Shown: positions 26,888-36,411, numbered from the stretch's first letter. The stretch: 64,000 bases of DNA from an uncultured Altererythrobacter sp. (GCA_947492235.1 CANLLZ010000001.1:1240001-1304000); one strand, 5' to 3'. A program made the numbers and translations. The notes: generated by a model from the letters alone, not told the origin.

Positions 26888-27232
26888 GTGCTGCATTCTA
26901 CCGATCGTTACGAAATCGCCGCGCAGGAAGATCGCTGCGCACCCCGTACGAAAATTATCGTCCCGGCACAGATGCGGGCCAGTGGCGGCCGCGCATTCCA
27001 GACAGTGGTGCATGACCTGTCGATCAGCGGCTTCAGCGCATCGGCGATCAACCGGATGTATGTCGGCCAGATGTGCTTCCTGACGCTGCCCGGTCTTGAA
27101 TCGCAGATGGCGGAAGTCGTGTGGTGGGAGAACTCGATAGTCGGCTGCGCGTTTCAATATCTGCTGAGCCCGATCGTCTATGACAACATCATGGCGAACC
27201 ATGGCCAGCGGACGGTGTTTCGAAATATCTAG
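26888..27232 (+). CDS. PilZ domain protein (likely c-di-GMP receptor)
   Basis: 114 residues forming little more than a single PilZ domain. Both parts of the cyclic-di-GMP binding site are visible: RCAPR (RxxxR) near residue 17 and DLSISG (D/NxSxxG) near residue 44. The following strands GQMCFLTLPG and AEVVWWENSIVGCAF are typical. It would bind c-di-GMP and act on an unknown partner controlling motility or surface behaviour. ATG at 26888 is preceded by AGGAGG a few bases upstream. The 116-base gap from the SDR gene suggests its own promoter. Confidence 0.9.
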   Translation: MLHSTDRYEIAAQEDRCAPRTKIIVPAQMRASGGRAFQTVVHDLSISGFSASAINRMYVGQMCFLTLPGLESQMAEVVWWENSIVGCAFQYLLSPIVYDNIMANHGQRTVFRNI

Positions 27233-27250
27233 GCTCTCAGGCCTGGGGCG

Positions 27251-28510
27251 CTATTCTGCAGGACCGGCACCCGCCGCAATGGTAGCCATCAGGGCAAGCC
27301 TCTCCATGGACTGCGCCCGGTCACTCGCCTTGGGCCAGTTGCTGAGCATCGCGACCACCAGATTCTGCGACGGCACCAGCGTGATCGACTGGCCGAAGAT
27401 GCCCTGCGCGCCGTAATTGCCACCGGGATAGGTCCACCACTGATAGCCATAGCCGAAGCCCGGCATGCCCATGGCCTCGCCAAAATCGACCTGCGGCGCT
27501 CCGGCGGCATTGAACCAGCCTTCGGGCACCACGCCCTCCCCGCCCTCGAGCGCGAACTGGCCGATCCGCGCATAGTCCGCGAGTGCCATCGAAAGGCAGC
27601 ACCCGCCGATATTGCGCATCGACAGATCGACCTGCCAGAATAGCGGCGAGGCGAGCCCGGCCGGATCGACCAGCTTGTCCTTGGCATATTGCGCCAGCGT
27701 CATATCGACCGCGTTTTCGACCAGCACGCCGATCAGATTGGTTTCGCCGGTCTTGTAGACCCACTTTTCCCCCGCAGGCGCCTCGCGCGGTAGGGTCTTC
27801 ATATATTCGACCACCTGATCTTCGCCCGCTGCGGGCTGCGTATCGAACATGCGTGCCACATCGCTGTTGGGGTCGGTGTAATCCTCGTTCCACTTCACGC
27901 CGGAGGTCATGGTTGCCAGCTGCTCGACCGTCACATCGTCATAGGCGCTGCCGACAAGGCCGGGGATATATTTGGACACCGGATCATCGAGCGATGCGAC
28001 GAAGCCGTCCTTCACCGCCGCACCCAGCAGGGTGGAGGTCAGGCTCTTGGCGACCGAAAAGCTGGTCCAGCGCTGATCGCGCCCGAAATCCATTCCGTAT
28101 TGCTCATGGCGAACCCGCCCGTTCTGCAGCACCATGATCCCGGCGATATCGCCGCGCGCCATATAGGCCTCGATCGCCGCGACAGTTGCCGCAGGGAGTG
28201 CATCACCGGCGGAAAGAACGCGCGGATTGTCCGATGGCGCGACCTCGTAGCCGGGGAAGAAATCCTCCATCCGCCGGAAATTCGCCGCGCGGGTCGCATC
28301 GTCCCATGCAAGGACCGCCGCGCCCTCCAGGTCGATCCCGCCTTCTGGCATGGAGAACGTGACAGAGCCAGTTTCGACCTCGGCTGTGGCGGCCGTGCCG
28401 GAAGGAGCGACCGACGCTGCGGGAGCGACGGCTTCAGGTTCGCTGTAAGCAGCAGCACATCCGGAAAATGCGAGGGCAGCCAGCAGGCTCGGCACAAAAG
28501 CTTTTCTCAT
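27251..28510 (-). CDS. Serine hydrolase of the class C beta-lactamase/6-aminohexanoate-dimer hydrolase type, lipoprotein
   Basis: 419 residues with a lipoprotein signal peptide (LLAALAFSGCAAAY). The catalytic SxxK motif is SVAKSLTS (near residue 165), the second motif is YKTGETN and the third is in the YGAQGIFGQ segment, which is the pattern of NylB-like esterases/amidases rather than of true AmpC. Likely anchored in the outer or inner membrane facing the periplasm. Substrate unknown; resistance to beta-lactams is not implied. 19 bases separate it from the upstream cfa gene, so they may be one transcript. Confidence 0.86.
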   Translation of the reverse strand: MRKAFVPSLLAALAFSGCAAAYSEPEAVAPAASVAPSGTAATAEVETGSVTFSMPEGGIDLEGAAVLAWDDATRAANFRRMEDFFPGYEVAPSDNPRVLSAGDALPAATVAAIEAYMARGDIAGIMVLQNGRVRHEQYGMDFGRDQRWTSFSVAKSLTSTLLGAAVKDGFVASLDDPVSKYIPGLVGSAYDDVTVEQLATMTSGVKWNEDYTDPNSDVARMFDTQPAAGEDQVVEYMKTLPREAPAGEKWVYKTGETNLIGVLVENAVDMTLAQYAKDKLVDPAGLASPLFWQVDLSMRNIGGCCLSMALADYARIGQFALEGGEGVVPEGWFNAAGAPQVDFGEAMGMPGFGYGYQWWTYPGGNYGAQGIFGQSITLVPSQNLVVAMLSNWPKASDRAQSMERLALMATIAAGAGPAE

Positions 28511-28529
28511 CGTCTTACTCCCAAAAGGT

Positions 28530-29786
28530 CTATCGTTCTTTCACCAGCGTCACCTGATGCACGTCGATGCCGCCGCCCCGAAAGCCGCCTTCGCAATACA
28601 TCAGGTAATAGCGCCACAGATCGATAAAGCGCGCATCGAAGCCGGCGGGCAAGCGCCCTTCCCGCACAGCCGCATCGAAATTGTCGCGCCATGTCTTCAG
28701 CGTCTGGGCATAATCGAGCCCAAAATCGTGCTGGTCCTGCCAGACCAGTCCGCGTTCTTCGGCCAAGCACCGGAATTCGGGCGTGTTGATCAGCAATCCG
28801 CCCGGAAAGATATAGGCCTGGATGAAATCCGCGCTCGCAGCGTATTTCTCGAACAAGTCCTCGCGGTAGGAGATATATTGGATGGCCGCACGGCCGCCCG
28901 ATTTCAGATTGCGAGCGACACAATCCATGAAAGTTGGCCAGTATTCGCGGCCCAGTGCCTCGACCATTTCCACGCTGACAATGGCATCGAATTGCCCTTC
29001 GACATCGCGGTAATCCTGCTTGCGATAGTCCGGCCCGGGATTGCGGGCCTGCGCCCATTTCAGCTGCTCTTCAGACAGGCTGATCGCTGTCACATCACAG
29101 CCCTGCCCCTGCATATGCCCGGCCAGCCCGCCCCAACCGCAACCGATTTCGAGCACTGAGCCAGCGCCCTCAATACGGTCTTCCAGTGCCTGCCATTTGG
29201 CGATCTGCGCTGCTGTTATCGCCTGATCAGGTTCACGGTAGAGCGCGCTGGAATACGCCATCGTCTCCTCCAGCCACGCTTCGTAGAAATCATTGCCCAG
29301 ATCGTAATGGGCGGAGATGTTCTTTTGCGCCCCGCTAGGCGTGTTGCGATTGAACAGATGCGCCAATTTCAGCGCGTGCCGGAATGGCCCCTTGGCGCGT
29401 GCCGTATCGCCCAGCGCTTGCGCATTCTGCACAAACATCGCGAACAGCGGCACGGGATCAGGGCTCCACCACTCACCCGCTTCCCACGCCTGATAGAGGC
29501 CCACAGAACCATTGCTGGCGATGCGGACCAGCGCGTTCCAGCTGCGCAGTTCGAAGATGCATTCAAAGCCCGGCGCGTGCCCGCCAAGTTTGCGCGGCGT
29601 GCCATCGGGCAGCGTCCCGTGGATCGTCCCGCTCACCAGCCCTGCGTCAATCCGGTCGAGCATCTTGCTGAGCGCCGGGGCCGCCAGACGCGCGGCCAAT
29701 CCGGGTTTGCGCGCGAAACGCTGCGCACCGTCGATCAGTCCGCCGCCACGGTTTTCGCTAAGTGTTTCTTGAGCCTGCGTCGCCAT
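28530..29786 (-). CDS. cfa: Cyclopropane-fatty-acyl-phospholipid synthase
   Basis: 418 residues. The C-terminal SAM methyltransferase domain has GSVLEIGCGWGGLAGHM, followed by AISLSEEQLKWAQ and the family blocks AHYDLGNDFYEAWL and FIQAYIFPGGLL. These define the Cfa/mycolic acid cyclopropane synthase family, which adds a methylene from SAM across cis double bonds of membrane lipids. Cytoplasmic face of the membrane. It lies between a photolyase gene and a serine hydrolase gene, all leftward, with a 38-base gap from the photolyase, which suggests a stress-linked unit (see findings). Confidence 0.92.
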   Translation of the reverse strand: MATQAQETLSENRGGGLIDGAQRFARKPGLAARLAAPALSKMLDRIDAGLVSGTIHGTLPDGTPRKLGGHAPGFECIFELRSWNALVRIASNGSVGLYQAWEAGEWWSPDPVPLFAMFVQNAQALGDTARAKGPFRHALKLAHLFNRNTPSGAQKNISAHYDLGNDFYEAWLEETMAYSSALYREPDQAITAAQIAKWQALEDRIEGAGSVLEIGCGWGGLAGHMQGQGCDVTAISLSEEQLKWAQARNPGPDYRKQDYRDVEGQFDAIVSVEMVEALGREYWPTFMDCVARNLKSGGRAAIQYISYREDLFEKYAASADFIQAYIFPGGLLINTPEFRCLAEERGLVWQDQHDFGLDYAQTLKTWRDNFDAAVREGRLPAGFDARFIDLWRYYLMYCEGGFRGGGIDVHQVTLVKER

Positions 29787-29824
29787 CGCAAGTGCCTATG
29801 GCGCGGTGGGCGGCATGCGGCAAG

Positions 29825-31225
29825 CTAGCCGTCCTTCATTTGCCGGTATGCATCCAGCGCCCGTTCGCGCGCTTCCTTGTGGCCGATCCGTTTGGCGGGA
29901 TAATCACCGCGCTTTTCGTCCTCCGGATCGTGGATCGCGCTATCGGGAAGGTCGGCCAATTCCGGCACCCATTCGCGGATATAGCCCGCTGCATCGAACT
30001 TCTCGCTCTGGCTGAGCGGGGCCATGATGCGCGGGAACATGTTGCTGTCCACACCCGTGCCTGCGACCCATTGCCAGTTCGCGCCATTGCTGCCGTAATC
30101 GGCATCGACAAGCGTATCCCAGAACCAACGCTCGCCGTGCCGCCAGTCGATTAGCAGATGCTTGATCAGGAAGCTGGCTGTGCTCATCCGCACCCGGTTG
30201 TGCATCCACCCGATATGCCACAGCTGCCGCATTCCGGCATCAACGATGGGGTAACCGGTCTGCCCCTTCTGCCATGCCTCTAAGTCGGCCTTGGCCTCGG
30301 GGTCCGTTTCGGGGTCGCGCCACTGCATGGCATCGAATTGGTCGCGGTAACTTTCCTTGGCATAGGCGGGGAACTGGCAGATTACGTTTTGGGCGTAGTC
30401 GCGCCAGATCAGCTCCTTTTCATACGTCGCCCAGCCATCGCTGCGCTTGTCCTTGAAGGCGTGCCAGATGCTCACCGGGCTGATCTCGCCCCAATGCAGA
30501 TGCGGAGACATCTGACTGGTTTTGTCGACGCTGGGAAGATTGCGTCCGTCATCATACTCGGTGACGATATCGTCCCACCAGTTCAGCCGCTCATGCGCTG
30601 CATCCTCGCCCACGCTCCAGTGGTCGGAGAAGCCGCCGGACCAGTCGGGCTTGGTCGGGAGCAAGTCCCAATCCACCAGATCGTCGCTGGCGGGCCAAGC
30701 ATCGGGGGAAGAGATTGTCTCCGGCGCGGGCAGTTCATCGCGCGGCGGGAAGAGCGCCTTCGTGGCTTTCATAAACGGCGTGTAGATCTTGTACGGGTCG
30801 CCGCCGCCGGTGGTCGCGGTGCCCGCGGGTAGCAGGTAATTGCCGTCATGCAGCACTAGCTCGCAATCGGTCCCTTCCAGCGCGTCCTTCAGATCGCCCT
30901 GCGCCTTGCGCCACCACGGTTCGTAATGCCGGTTCGCATGGATCGCGCCCGCGCCCAGTTCTTTGGCTATTGCGGCCAGCTCTTCCGCGCTGTCGCCCCG
31001 GCGGAAGATGACGCGGCTGTTGTGACGGCCAAAGCTCTTGGACAAATCCTCCAGCGAATGATGCAGCCACCACCGCGAGGCTCCGCCATAGGCGTGGTCG
31101 CCAGTTCGCTCGTCATCCAGCACATAGACCGGCACCACCGGCCCCGCCTGCGCGGCGCTGAAAAGCGCAGGCTGATCCCTCATGCGCAGATCGCGCCGCA
31201 GCCAGACGATTTGTGGTTTGGTCAT
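29825..31225 (-). CDS. phrB: Deoxyribodipyrimidine photolyase (class I, CPD type)
   Basis: 466 residues. The N-terminal antenna domain opens with IVWLRRDLRMRDQPAL. The C-terminal FAD domain has SQMSPHLHWGEISP, LIWRDYAQ, TGYPIVDAGMRQLWHIGWMHNR and DADYGSNGANWQWVAGTG, the conserved flavin and DNA-lesion contacts. It splits UV-induced cyclobutane pyrimidine dimers using visible light. An inverted dispersed repeat lies 8 bases upstream of its start, separating it from the membrane hydrolase gene. Confidence 0.95.
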   Translation of the reverse strand: MTKPQIVWLRRDLRMRDQPALFSAAQAGPVVPVYVLDDERTGDHAYGGASRWWLHHSLEDLSKSFGRHNSRVIFRRGDSAEELAAIAKELGAGAIHANRHYEPWWRKAQGDLKDALEGTDCELVLHDGNYLLPAGTATTGGGDPYKIYTPFMKATKALFPPRDELPAPETISSPDAWPASDDLVDWDLLPTKPDWSGGFSDHWSVGEDAAHERLNWWDDIVTEYDDGRNLPSVDKTSQMSPHLHWGEISPVSIWHAFKDKRSDGWATYEKELIWRDYAQNVICQFPAYAKESYRDQFDAMQWRDPETDPEAKADLEAWQKGQTGYPIVDAGMRQLWHIGWMHNRVRMSTASFLIKHLLIDWRHGERWFWDTLVDADYGSNGANWQWVAGTGVDSNMFPRIMAPLSQSEKFDAAGYIREWVPELADLPDSAIHDPEDEKRGDYPAKRIGHKEARERALDAYRQMKDG

Positions 31226-31232
31226 AATTAAT

Positions 31233-31326
31233 CCCGCTCACCCTGAGCCTGTCGAAGGGTCGCCTTTCACTCCCCGCGCGGCACCAGAAGAAAGTGCAGT
31301 CCTTCGACAAGCTCAGGACGAACGGG
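31233..31326. repeat. Inverted dispersed repeat (CCTGAGCCTGTCGAAGG type)
   Basis: The left arm CACCCTGAGCCTGTCGAAGG (31239-31258) matches, in inverted orientation, the right arm beginning at 31299 (reverse strand CGTCCTGAGCTTGTCGAAGG). The arms extend outward as CCCGCTCA and CCCGTTCG. The 40-base centre has no ORF. This sequence family is dispersed in many Proteobacteria as REP/MITE-like elements. Here it fills the 118-base gap between the membrane hydrolase and photolyase genes and could form a long mRNA hairpin. Confidence 0.75.
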
Positions 31327-31343
31327 TTATGAGGAGAACGCGC

Positions 31344-32288
31344 CTACTCGGAGGGCAGTTCCATGCATTCGACATCAGGCAAGGCAACGGTGAAGCGATC
31401 CCGCGCGCGAGGATCGTAGAAACGCGCATCCCGCAGGAGGACCGAACCATCCGGTGCCCGCTCGGCAAACGGTGCGCGGGACCAGAAGAGGAATGCTTCA
31501 ACCTGTGAATTTGCGCTTCTCTGCGCACGAACAGGTTCCATAGAACAGTAAGCCACCTCAAGGAACTGATCATCTCGCATGCTATAGACGAGACCTCCCT
31601 CATAGCGGCGGGGTTTGCCCACGCCGACGATGAGCTCACGGTCCCAGAATGTAAAGGGTACCGGACTAACAATTACCTGCGGATCTGAACCGTGGACAGA
31701 CGTCGCATTTGCGATGCGGTTTGTGTTCCAGCCATTCAGACCGATATATGCAACTACCAAAGCAATCGCCACACGCGCAGGCCGCTTCCACTCCCGTCCG
31801 CGCTTCTCCTTCCTGAGCGACCACCACGTGGCAAAGCCCATCAGCGCCCACAGCCACACGTCGATGATGAACAGCGTGTCGCCGTAGAACCAGCGGCTGG
31901 AGAACGGCTCCAGCAGGCGGATGCCGTAGACATTCAGCCAATCGAGCGCCGGGTGGGTCAGGCAGCCGATGAAGCTGAGCGCATACAGCCATTTGAAATT
32001 GACCGGCAGACGGCCCTCAAGCCGCTTCCCCCGGCTCGCCTGCCATCGGTCGAAACCATACAGCAGCCCCGCCAATATCAGCGGGAGCAGGATCAGTGCG
32101 GGCGGACCGTGGGTGATGCCGCGGCGAAAGCCCAGATGCTCCTGCCCCTCCAGCCAGAAGAAGCACGCCGCATCCACATCGGGCAGGTTCGCGCCAATGA
32201 TCAGCGCCGGCATGGCCAGCCCCGTCTTGCGCTTCAGCCCGGCCTGCCCGAGTAGCGCACCGACGAGAGAATGGGTGAGATTGTCCAA
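31344..32288 (-). CDS. Membrane-bound metal-dependent hydrolase (YdjM/DUF457 family)
   Basis: 314 residues. The N-terminus MDNLTHSLVGALLGQAGL, then PDVDAACFFW, HRGITH-like FRRGITHGPP and a THPALDWLNVYG motif are the His/Asp metal-site signatures of this family. Several membrane segments follow (ALILLPLILAGLLYGF, IIDVWLWALMGFATWW, ARVAIALVVAYIGL). The C-terminal 100 residues are a soluble domain, and its coding DNA is less GC-rich than the N-terminal half. Function in this family is not established beyond a predicted hydrolase. Confidence 0.85.
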   Translation of the reverse strand: MDNLTHSLVGALLGQAGLKRKTGLAMPALIIGANLPDVDAACFFWLEGQEHLGFRRGITHGPPALILLPLILAGLLYGFDRWQASRGKRLEGRLPVNFKWLYALSFIGCLTHPALDWLNVYGIRLLEPFSSRWFYGDTLFIIDVWLWALMGFATWWSLRKEKRGREWKRPARVAIALVVAYIGLNGWNTNRIANATSVHGSDPQVIVSPVPFTFWDRELIVGVGKPRRYEGGLVYSMRDDQFLEVAYCSMEPVRAQRSANSQVEAFLFWSRAPFAERAPDGSVLLRDARFYDPRARDRFTVALPDVECMELPSE

Positions 32289-32309
32289 GCTGGGTTCCGG
32301 CCAGACCTA

Positions 32310-33359
32310 TCAGTCCGTCGGATGCCCCTCAGCCGCATCCACCGTCCATGTCTGGCCCGTGCCAAGCAGCTTGGCGAGGTTCGCTTCCTTACCTGCGCTC
32401 GACTGCTCGCGTTCGGCGCTCACGGCTTGCTCGAATGTCGGTGCGGGATCGTCGTACAGCACGCCCATCGGCATCGGGAATTCGCCGAATTCCAGTTCCG
32501 ACAGCAAATGCGCGACCATCTTGTCCTTCACATTGTGGACCCGCACGCCAGCGGCGTGCCAGTCTCCATCAGCCACATCCACCACCTTGAAACCCAGCGT
32601 TTCGGTGTCCAAGACGAGACCCTTCACGCCGCCGGATTTCTCGCTGCCGAACAGCATCGGCTCTCCGTCCTCCAGCCAGAGTTGGCGGTCCTCTGCGCCC
32701 TTCGGAGCGGCGAAATCGTCGAACACGTCCTTGTTGTAGACGATGCAGTTCTGAAAAATCTCGATGAAGGCTGCGCCCTGATGTGCGTGAGCGGCCTTCA
32801 GCACTTCGGGCAGTTTCTTCGATACATCGAACCCGCGCGCCACGAACCGTGCGCCCGCACCCAGCGCAAAGGCGCAGGGGTTGGCGGGATAATCGACGCT
32901 GCCGGTGGGGCTGGACGGGCTCTTCGTGCCGACGCGGCTGGTGGGCGAGGCCTGTCCCTTGGTCAGGCCGTAAATCTCGTTGTTGAACAGCATGATCTGC
33001 ATGTTCACATTGCGGCGCAGCACGTGGAGCATGTGGTTGCCGCCAATGCTCAGTCCGTCGCCGTCACCCGTGACAAGCCAGATATCGAGATCGGGATTGG
33101 CCAGCTTCACCCCCGTCGCCAGCGCGGGCGCGCGGCCGTGGATGGTGTGGAAGCCGTAGGTTTCCATGTAATACGGGAAGCGGCTGGAGCAGCCGATGCC
33201 GGAGATAAACACCGTGTTCTTCGGATCGCAGCCCAATTGCGGAAGCGTGCGCTGCACCGCCTTCAGGATCGCATAGTCCCCGCACCCGGGGCACCAGCGC
33301 ACCTCCTGATCCGTTTCCCAGTCCTTGAGCGTGGTCTCGATTTTGGTTGGGGCGTTCAT
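32310..33359 (-). CDS. korB: 2-oxoacid:ferredoxin oxidoreductase, beta subunit
   Basis: 349 residues. The [4Fe-4S]/TPP subunit: RWCPGCGDYAILKAVQ and GIGCSSRFPYYM hold cluster cysteines, and WLVTGDGDGLSIGGNH plus FNNEIYGLTKGQ form the GDG...NN thiamine-diphosphate motif. Together with KorA it decarboxylates 2-oxoglutarate (or another 2-oxoacid) to the acyl-CoA with ferredoxin as acceptor. The KorA stop overlaps its ATG as TGATG, so translation is coupled. Confidence 0.93.
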   Translation of the reverse strand: MNAPTKIETTLKDWETDQEVRWCPGCGDYAILKAVQRTLPQLGCDPKNTVFISGIGCSSRFPYYMETYGFHTIHGRAPALATGVKLANPDLDIWLVTGDGDGLSIGGNHMLHVLRRNVNMQIMLFNNEIYGLTKGQASPTSRVGTKSPSSPTGSVDYPANPCAFALGAGARFVARGFDVSKKLPEVLKAAHAHQGAAFIEIFQNCIVYNKDVFDDFAAPKGAEDRQLWLEDGEPMLFGSEKSGGVKGLVLDTETLGFKVVDVADGDWHAAGVRVHNVKDKMVAHLLSELEFGEFPMPMGVLYDDPAPTFEQAVSAEREQSSAGKEANLAKLLGTGQTWTVDAAEGHPTD

Positions 33360-35284
33360 CAGTTCGTCTCCGGGCTAGGCAGCTGGTCGTCATTGACCGC
33401 AACCTGACCGCCTTCGTTTCCGGGAATGTTGTCGAAGAATGCCGCGATGGCGTCTTCCAGTTCGGCGATGGCGAAGGGCTGTCCGCTGGTTTTGGTCAGC
33501 GGTTTGGCGTCCACCAGATACTGATCGCGCAGCACAGTCTTGAACTGGCCGGTGTTCATTTCCGGCACCAGCACATTGTCATAGGACCGCAGCAGATCAC
33601 CCAGATTGGCGGGTAGCGGCCAGATGTGGCGCACGTGGATATGCGCGACCTTGCACCCCTTCGCGATGGCGCGGCGCACGGCCTGATGGATCGGGCCATA
33701 GGTGCTGCCCCAGCCGACCACGGCCAGCGTGCCGGAGGTCTCGCCAAGGCACACCTCCTGATCGGGCACAGTCACACCCAGCACTTTCTCGCGGCGCTGA
33801 TCGGTCATCGCCTGATGGTTGTCGGGCGCGTAATCGATATGACCCGTGCCCGCCGCCTTCTCGATCCCGCCGATGCGGTGCATCAGATCGGGCGTGCCCG
33901 GCTTGATCCAAGGGCGCGCGCCCTTCTCGTCACGGGCGTAGGGGAGCAGCTCTTCGCCGTTCTTTTCTTCCAGAAACTTCGCCGGGAACGGGGTGAAGGT
34001 GGCCGGGTCGGGCACTTTCCAAGGTTCGGCGGCATTGGCGATATAGCCGTCTGTCAGCAGCATCACCGGGGTCATGTACTGCGTGGCAATCCGGCAGGCC
34101 TCGATCGCGCATTCGAACGCATCGCCGGGGCTGCTGGCGGAAACCACCGGCAGCGGCGCATCGCCATTGCGGCCATACACCGCCTGATACAGATCGCTCT
34201 GCTCGGTCTTGGTCGGAAGGCCGGTGGACGGCCCGCCGCGCTGCGAGTTGACGATGACCAGCGGCAGCTCGGTCATGATCGCAAGGCCCATCGCCTCGGT
34301 CTTCAGCGCAATGCCGGGGCCGCTGGAGGAGGTAACGCCCAGAGAGCCGGCATAGCTCGCCCCGATGGACGCGCAGATCGCGGCAATCTCGTCCTCGGCC
34401 TGAAACGTCGTGACGCCGAATTCCTTCAGCCGCGCCAGATGGTGGAGGATCGCAGAAGCGGGCGTGATCGGATAGCCGCCGAAGAACATCGGAAGCTCGG
34501 CCAATTGCGCACCGGCCACCAGACCCAGCGACACGGCCTCTGCGCCGGTGATCGTGCGATAGAGGCCGGGACTGCTTTCGACCGGCGGCATGGCCAATTG
34601 TTTCAACGGGCCGGACAGCTCCGCCGTCTCGCCATAGGCATGGCCCGCATCCAGCGCCGCGATATTGGCGTCGGCAATCTCTGGCTTGCGCTTGAACTTG
34701 TCCTTCAGCCACGCATGGATCGGGTCGCGCGGACGGTCGAACATCCATAGCGCGAGGCCCAGCGTCCACATATTCTTGGACCGCAGCGCATCCTTGTTGC
34801 CGAGGCCAAACGGCTTCACCGCCTCGATTGTGCGCTCCGAGATATCAAAAGCCAGCAGGTCGAACTTCGCCAGGCTGCCATCTTCCAGCGGATTGGTTTC
34901 GTATTTCGCCTTGTCCAGATTGCGCTTCGTAAACGCGCCGGTGTCGGCAATGATCAGCCCGCCGGGTTTGAGCGAGGCGATGTTCACCTTCAGCGCGGCA
35001 GGGTTCATCGCCACCAGCACATCGGGCGCATCGCCGGCAGTGTTGATTTCTCTTGAGCCGAAATTGATCTGGAACGCCGACACACCGAACAGCGTGCCCT
35101 GCGGCGCGCGGATCTCTGCCGGAAAGTCCGGGAACGTCGCCAGATCATTCCCCGCCAGCGCGGTGGAGAGCGTGAACTGCCCGCCCGTCAGCTGCATCCC
35201 GTCACCACTATCGCCCGCAAAGCGGACCACAACGGCTTCGGGTGCTTCGGTAATCTCTTCGCGGGGAGCCGCCTGGGTAGCCAT
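33359..35284 (-). CDS. korA: 2-oxoacid:ferredoxin oxidoreductase, fused gamma-alpha subunit
   Basis: 641 residues from MATQAAPREEI. The N-terminal third is the gamma domain (VRFAGDSGDGMQLTGGQFT), followed by the alpha domain with FFGGYPITPASAILHHLA and the YAGSLGVTSSSGPGIALKTE block, and a C-terminal domain II (VVGWGSTYGPIHQAVRRA). The fused gamma-alpha form is common in aerobic bacteria such as mycobacteria and sphingomonads. No delta/ferredoxin gene is adjacent. Divergent from an alpha/beta hydrolase gene across 171 bases. Confidence 0.93.
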   Translation of the reverse strand: MATQAAPREEITEAPEAVVVRFAGDSGDGMQLTGGQFTLSTALAGNDLATFPDFPAEIRAPQGTLFGVSAFQINFGSREINTAGDAPDVLVAMNPAALKVNIASLKPGGLIIADTGAFTKRNLDKAKYETNPLEDGSLAKFDLLAFDISERTIEAVKPFGLGNKDALRSKNMWTLGLALWMFDRPRDPIHAWLKDKFKRKPEIADANIAALDAGHAYGETAELSGPLKQLAMPPVESSPGLYRTITGAEAVSLGLVAGAQLAELPMFFGGYPITPASAILHHLARLKEFGVTTFQAEDEIAAICASIGASYAGSLGVTSSSGPGIALKTEAMGLAIMTELPLVIVNSQRGGPSTGLPTKTEQSDLYQAVYGRNGDAPLPVVSASSPGDAFECAIEACRIATQYMTPVMLLTDGYIANAAEPWKVPDPATFTPFPAKFLEEKNGEELLPYARDEKGARPWIKPGTPDLMHRIGGIEKAAGTGHIDYAPDNHQAMTDQRREKVLGVTVPDQEVCLGETSGTLAVVGWGSTYGPIHQAVRRAIAKGCKVAHIHVRHIWPLPANLGDLLRSYDNVLVPEMNTGQFKTVLRDQYLVDAKPLTKTSGQPFAIAELEDAIAAFFDNIPGNEGGQVAVNDDQLPSPETN

Positions 35285-35455
35285 AAATATTCCTGTCCAT
35301 CCGCATCCACGCGGTGTGTCTTGGGCTGGCGACCTAGGTGCGCGCCTGCTGCGGGGCAATCAAGTTTTTCTGTCCCGAGTGTCCACAGCAGTTGAATTGC
35401 ATGGCAGACGCACTCTATCGCAACTGGCAAAGCAAGCAGTACCGGGAGAAAACAG

Positions 35456-36409
35456 ATGGCCGACACCGAACATTTTGTGCGCGAGGACGTGCGCGGTTTC
35501 CTCGATATGCTGGAGCAGATCGGCGGACAGGGCGTGGAGGAAGTCGGCGCGGTGATGGGCCGCGAGCAGATGCGCGCGATGGGCGCGATTGCCGAAGCGC
35601 CCGCGCGGGAAATGGCCGTGCAGAAAGACCTGACCTGCTCCGGATCGCTCGGCGATATTCCTGTGCGGTTCTACGATGTGAAAGCGGAACGCGGCCCTTC
35701 GCCGGTTGTCCTGTTCCTGCATGGCGGCGGCTTCGTGATCGGCGATCTGGAGGTGTACAACAATCTGTGCACCGAGATTTCCCATTTCCTCGACTTGCCC
35801 GTCGTGTCGGTCGATTACCGGCTTGCGCCTGAGCATCCCTTCCCCGCCGCGCCTGACGATTGCGAAGCGGCCGCGCGCTGGGTCGCCACCTCGCCGGAGG
35901 CACTGGGCCGCGAAGTGACCGGATTGGTCATCACCGGAGACAGCGCGGGCGGCAATCTGACCATTGTCACCACCAACCAGCTGATGGCCAATCCCGCCGA
36001 TGTGCCCGTGGTGGTGCAGGCCCCGATCTACCCTGTGGCGAGCGATGTGAGCCAGCATGAAAGCTTCGCCAGCTTCAGCGACGGCTATCTGCTGACCGGC
36101 GCCGCAATGGCGTGGTTCACCCAGCAATATGCGGCCGACGACACCGACCCGCGCAATGTTCCGATCCTGGGCGATTGCAGCAACACGCCGCCGACGGTGT
36201 TGTGCACGGCGGGTCTCGATCCGCTGCGCGATTCAGGCCGCGAATACGCCGCGCATCTGATCCAGCTGGGCACCGAGGTAAGCTATTTCGAATTCCCCGG
36301 CATCATCCACGGCTTCACCACACTGCGCAAAGCCATGCCGAGCGGGCAAGCCGACCTCGAGGCGTTTCTGGGCGCGATCAAGGTCAAGCTGGACCGGATG
36401 GCCGCCTGA
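35456..36409 (+). CDS. Alpha/beta hydrolase (hormone-sensitive lipase family)
   Basis: 317 residues. The oxyanion-hole motif is [12 protein letters not shown], the nucleophile elbow is [12 protein letters not shown], and the acid and base lie in [12 protein letters not shown] and [10 protein letters not shown], which is the HSL (bacterial family IV esterase) arrangement. Probably a cytoplasmic carboxylesterase of short acyl esters. The start ATG at 35456 is preceded by GGGAGAAAAC. Two bases separate its stop from the start of rppH. Confidence 0.9.
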   Translation: MADTEHFVREDVRGFLDMLEQIGGQGVEEVGAVMGREQMRAMGAIAEAPAREMAVQKDLTCSGSLGDIPVRFYDVKAERGPSPVVLFLHGGGFVIGDLEVYNNLCTEISHFLDLPVVSVDYRLAPEHPFPAAPDDCEAAARWVATSPEALGREVTGLVITGDSAGGNLTIVTTNQLMANPADVPVVVQAPIYPVASDVSQHESFASFSDGYLLTGAAMAWFTQQYAADDTDPRNVPILGDCSNTPPTVLCTAGLDPLRDSGREYAAHLIQLGTEVSYFEFPGIIHGFTTLRKAMPSGQADLEAFLGAIKVKLDRMAA

Positions 36410-36411
36410 AT

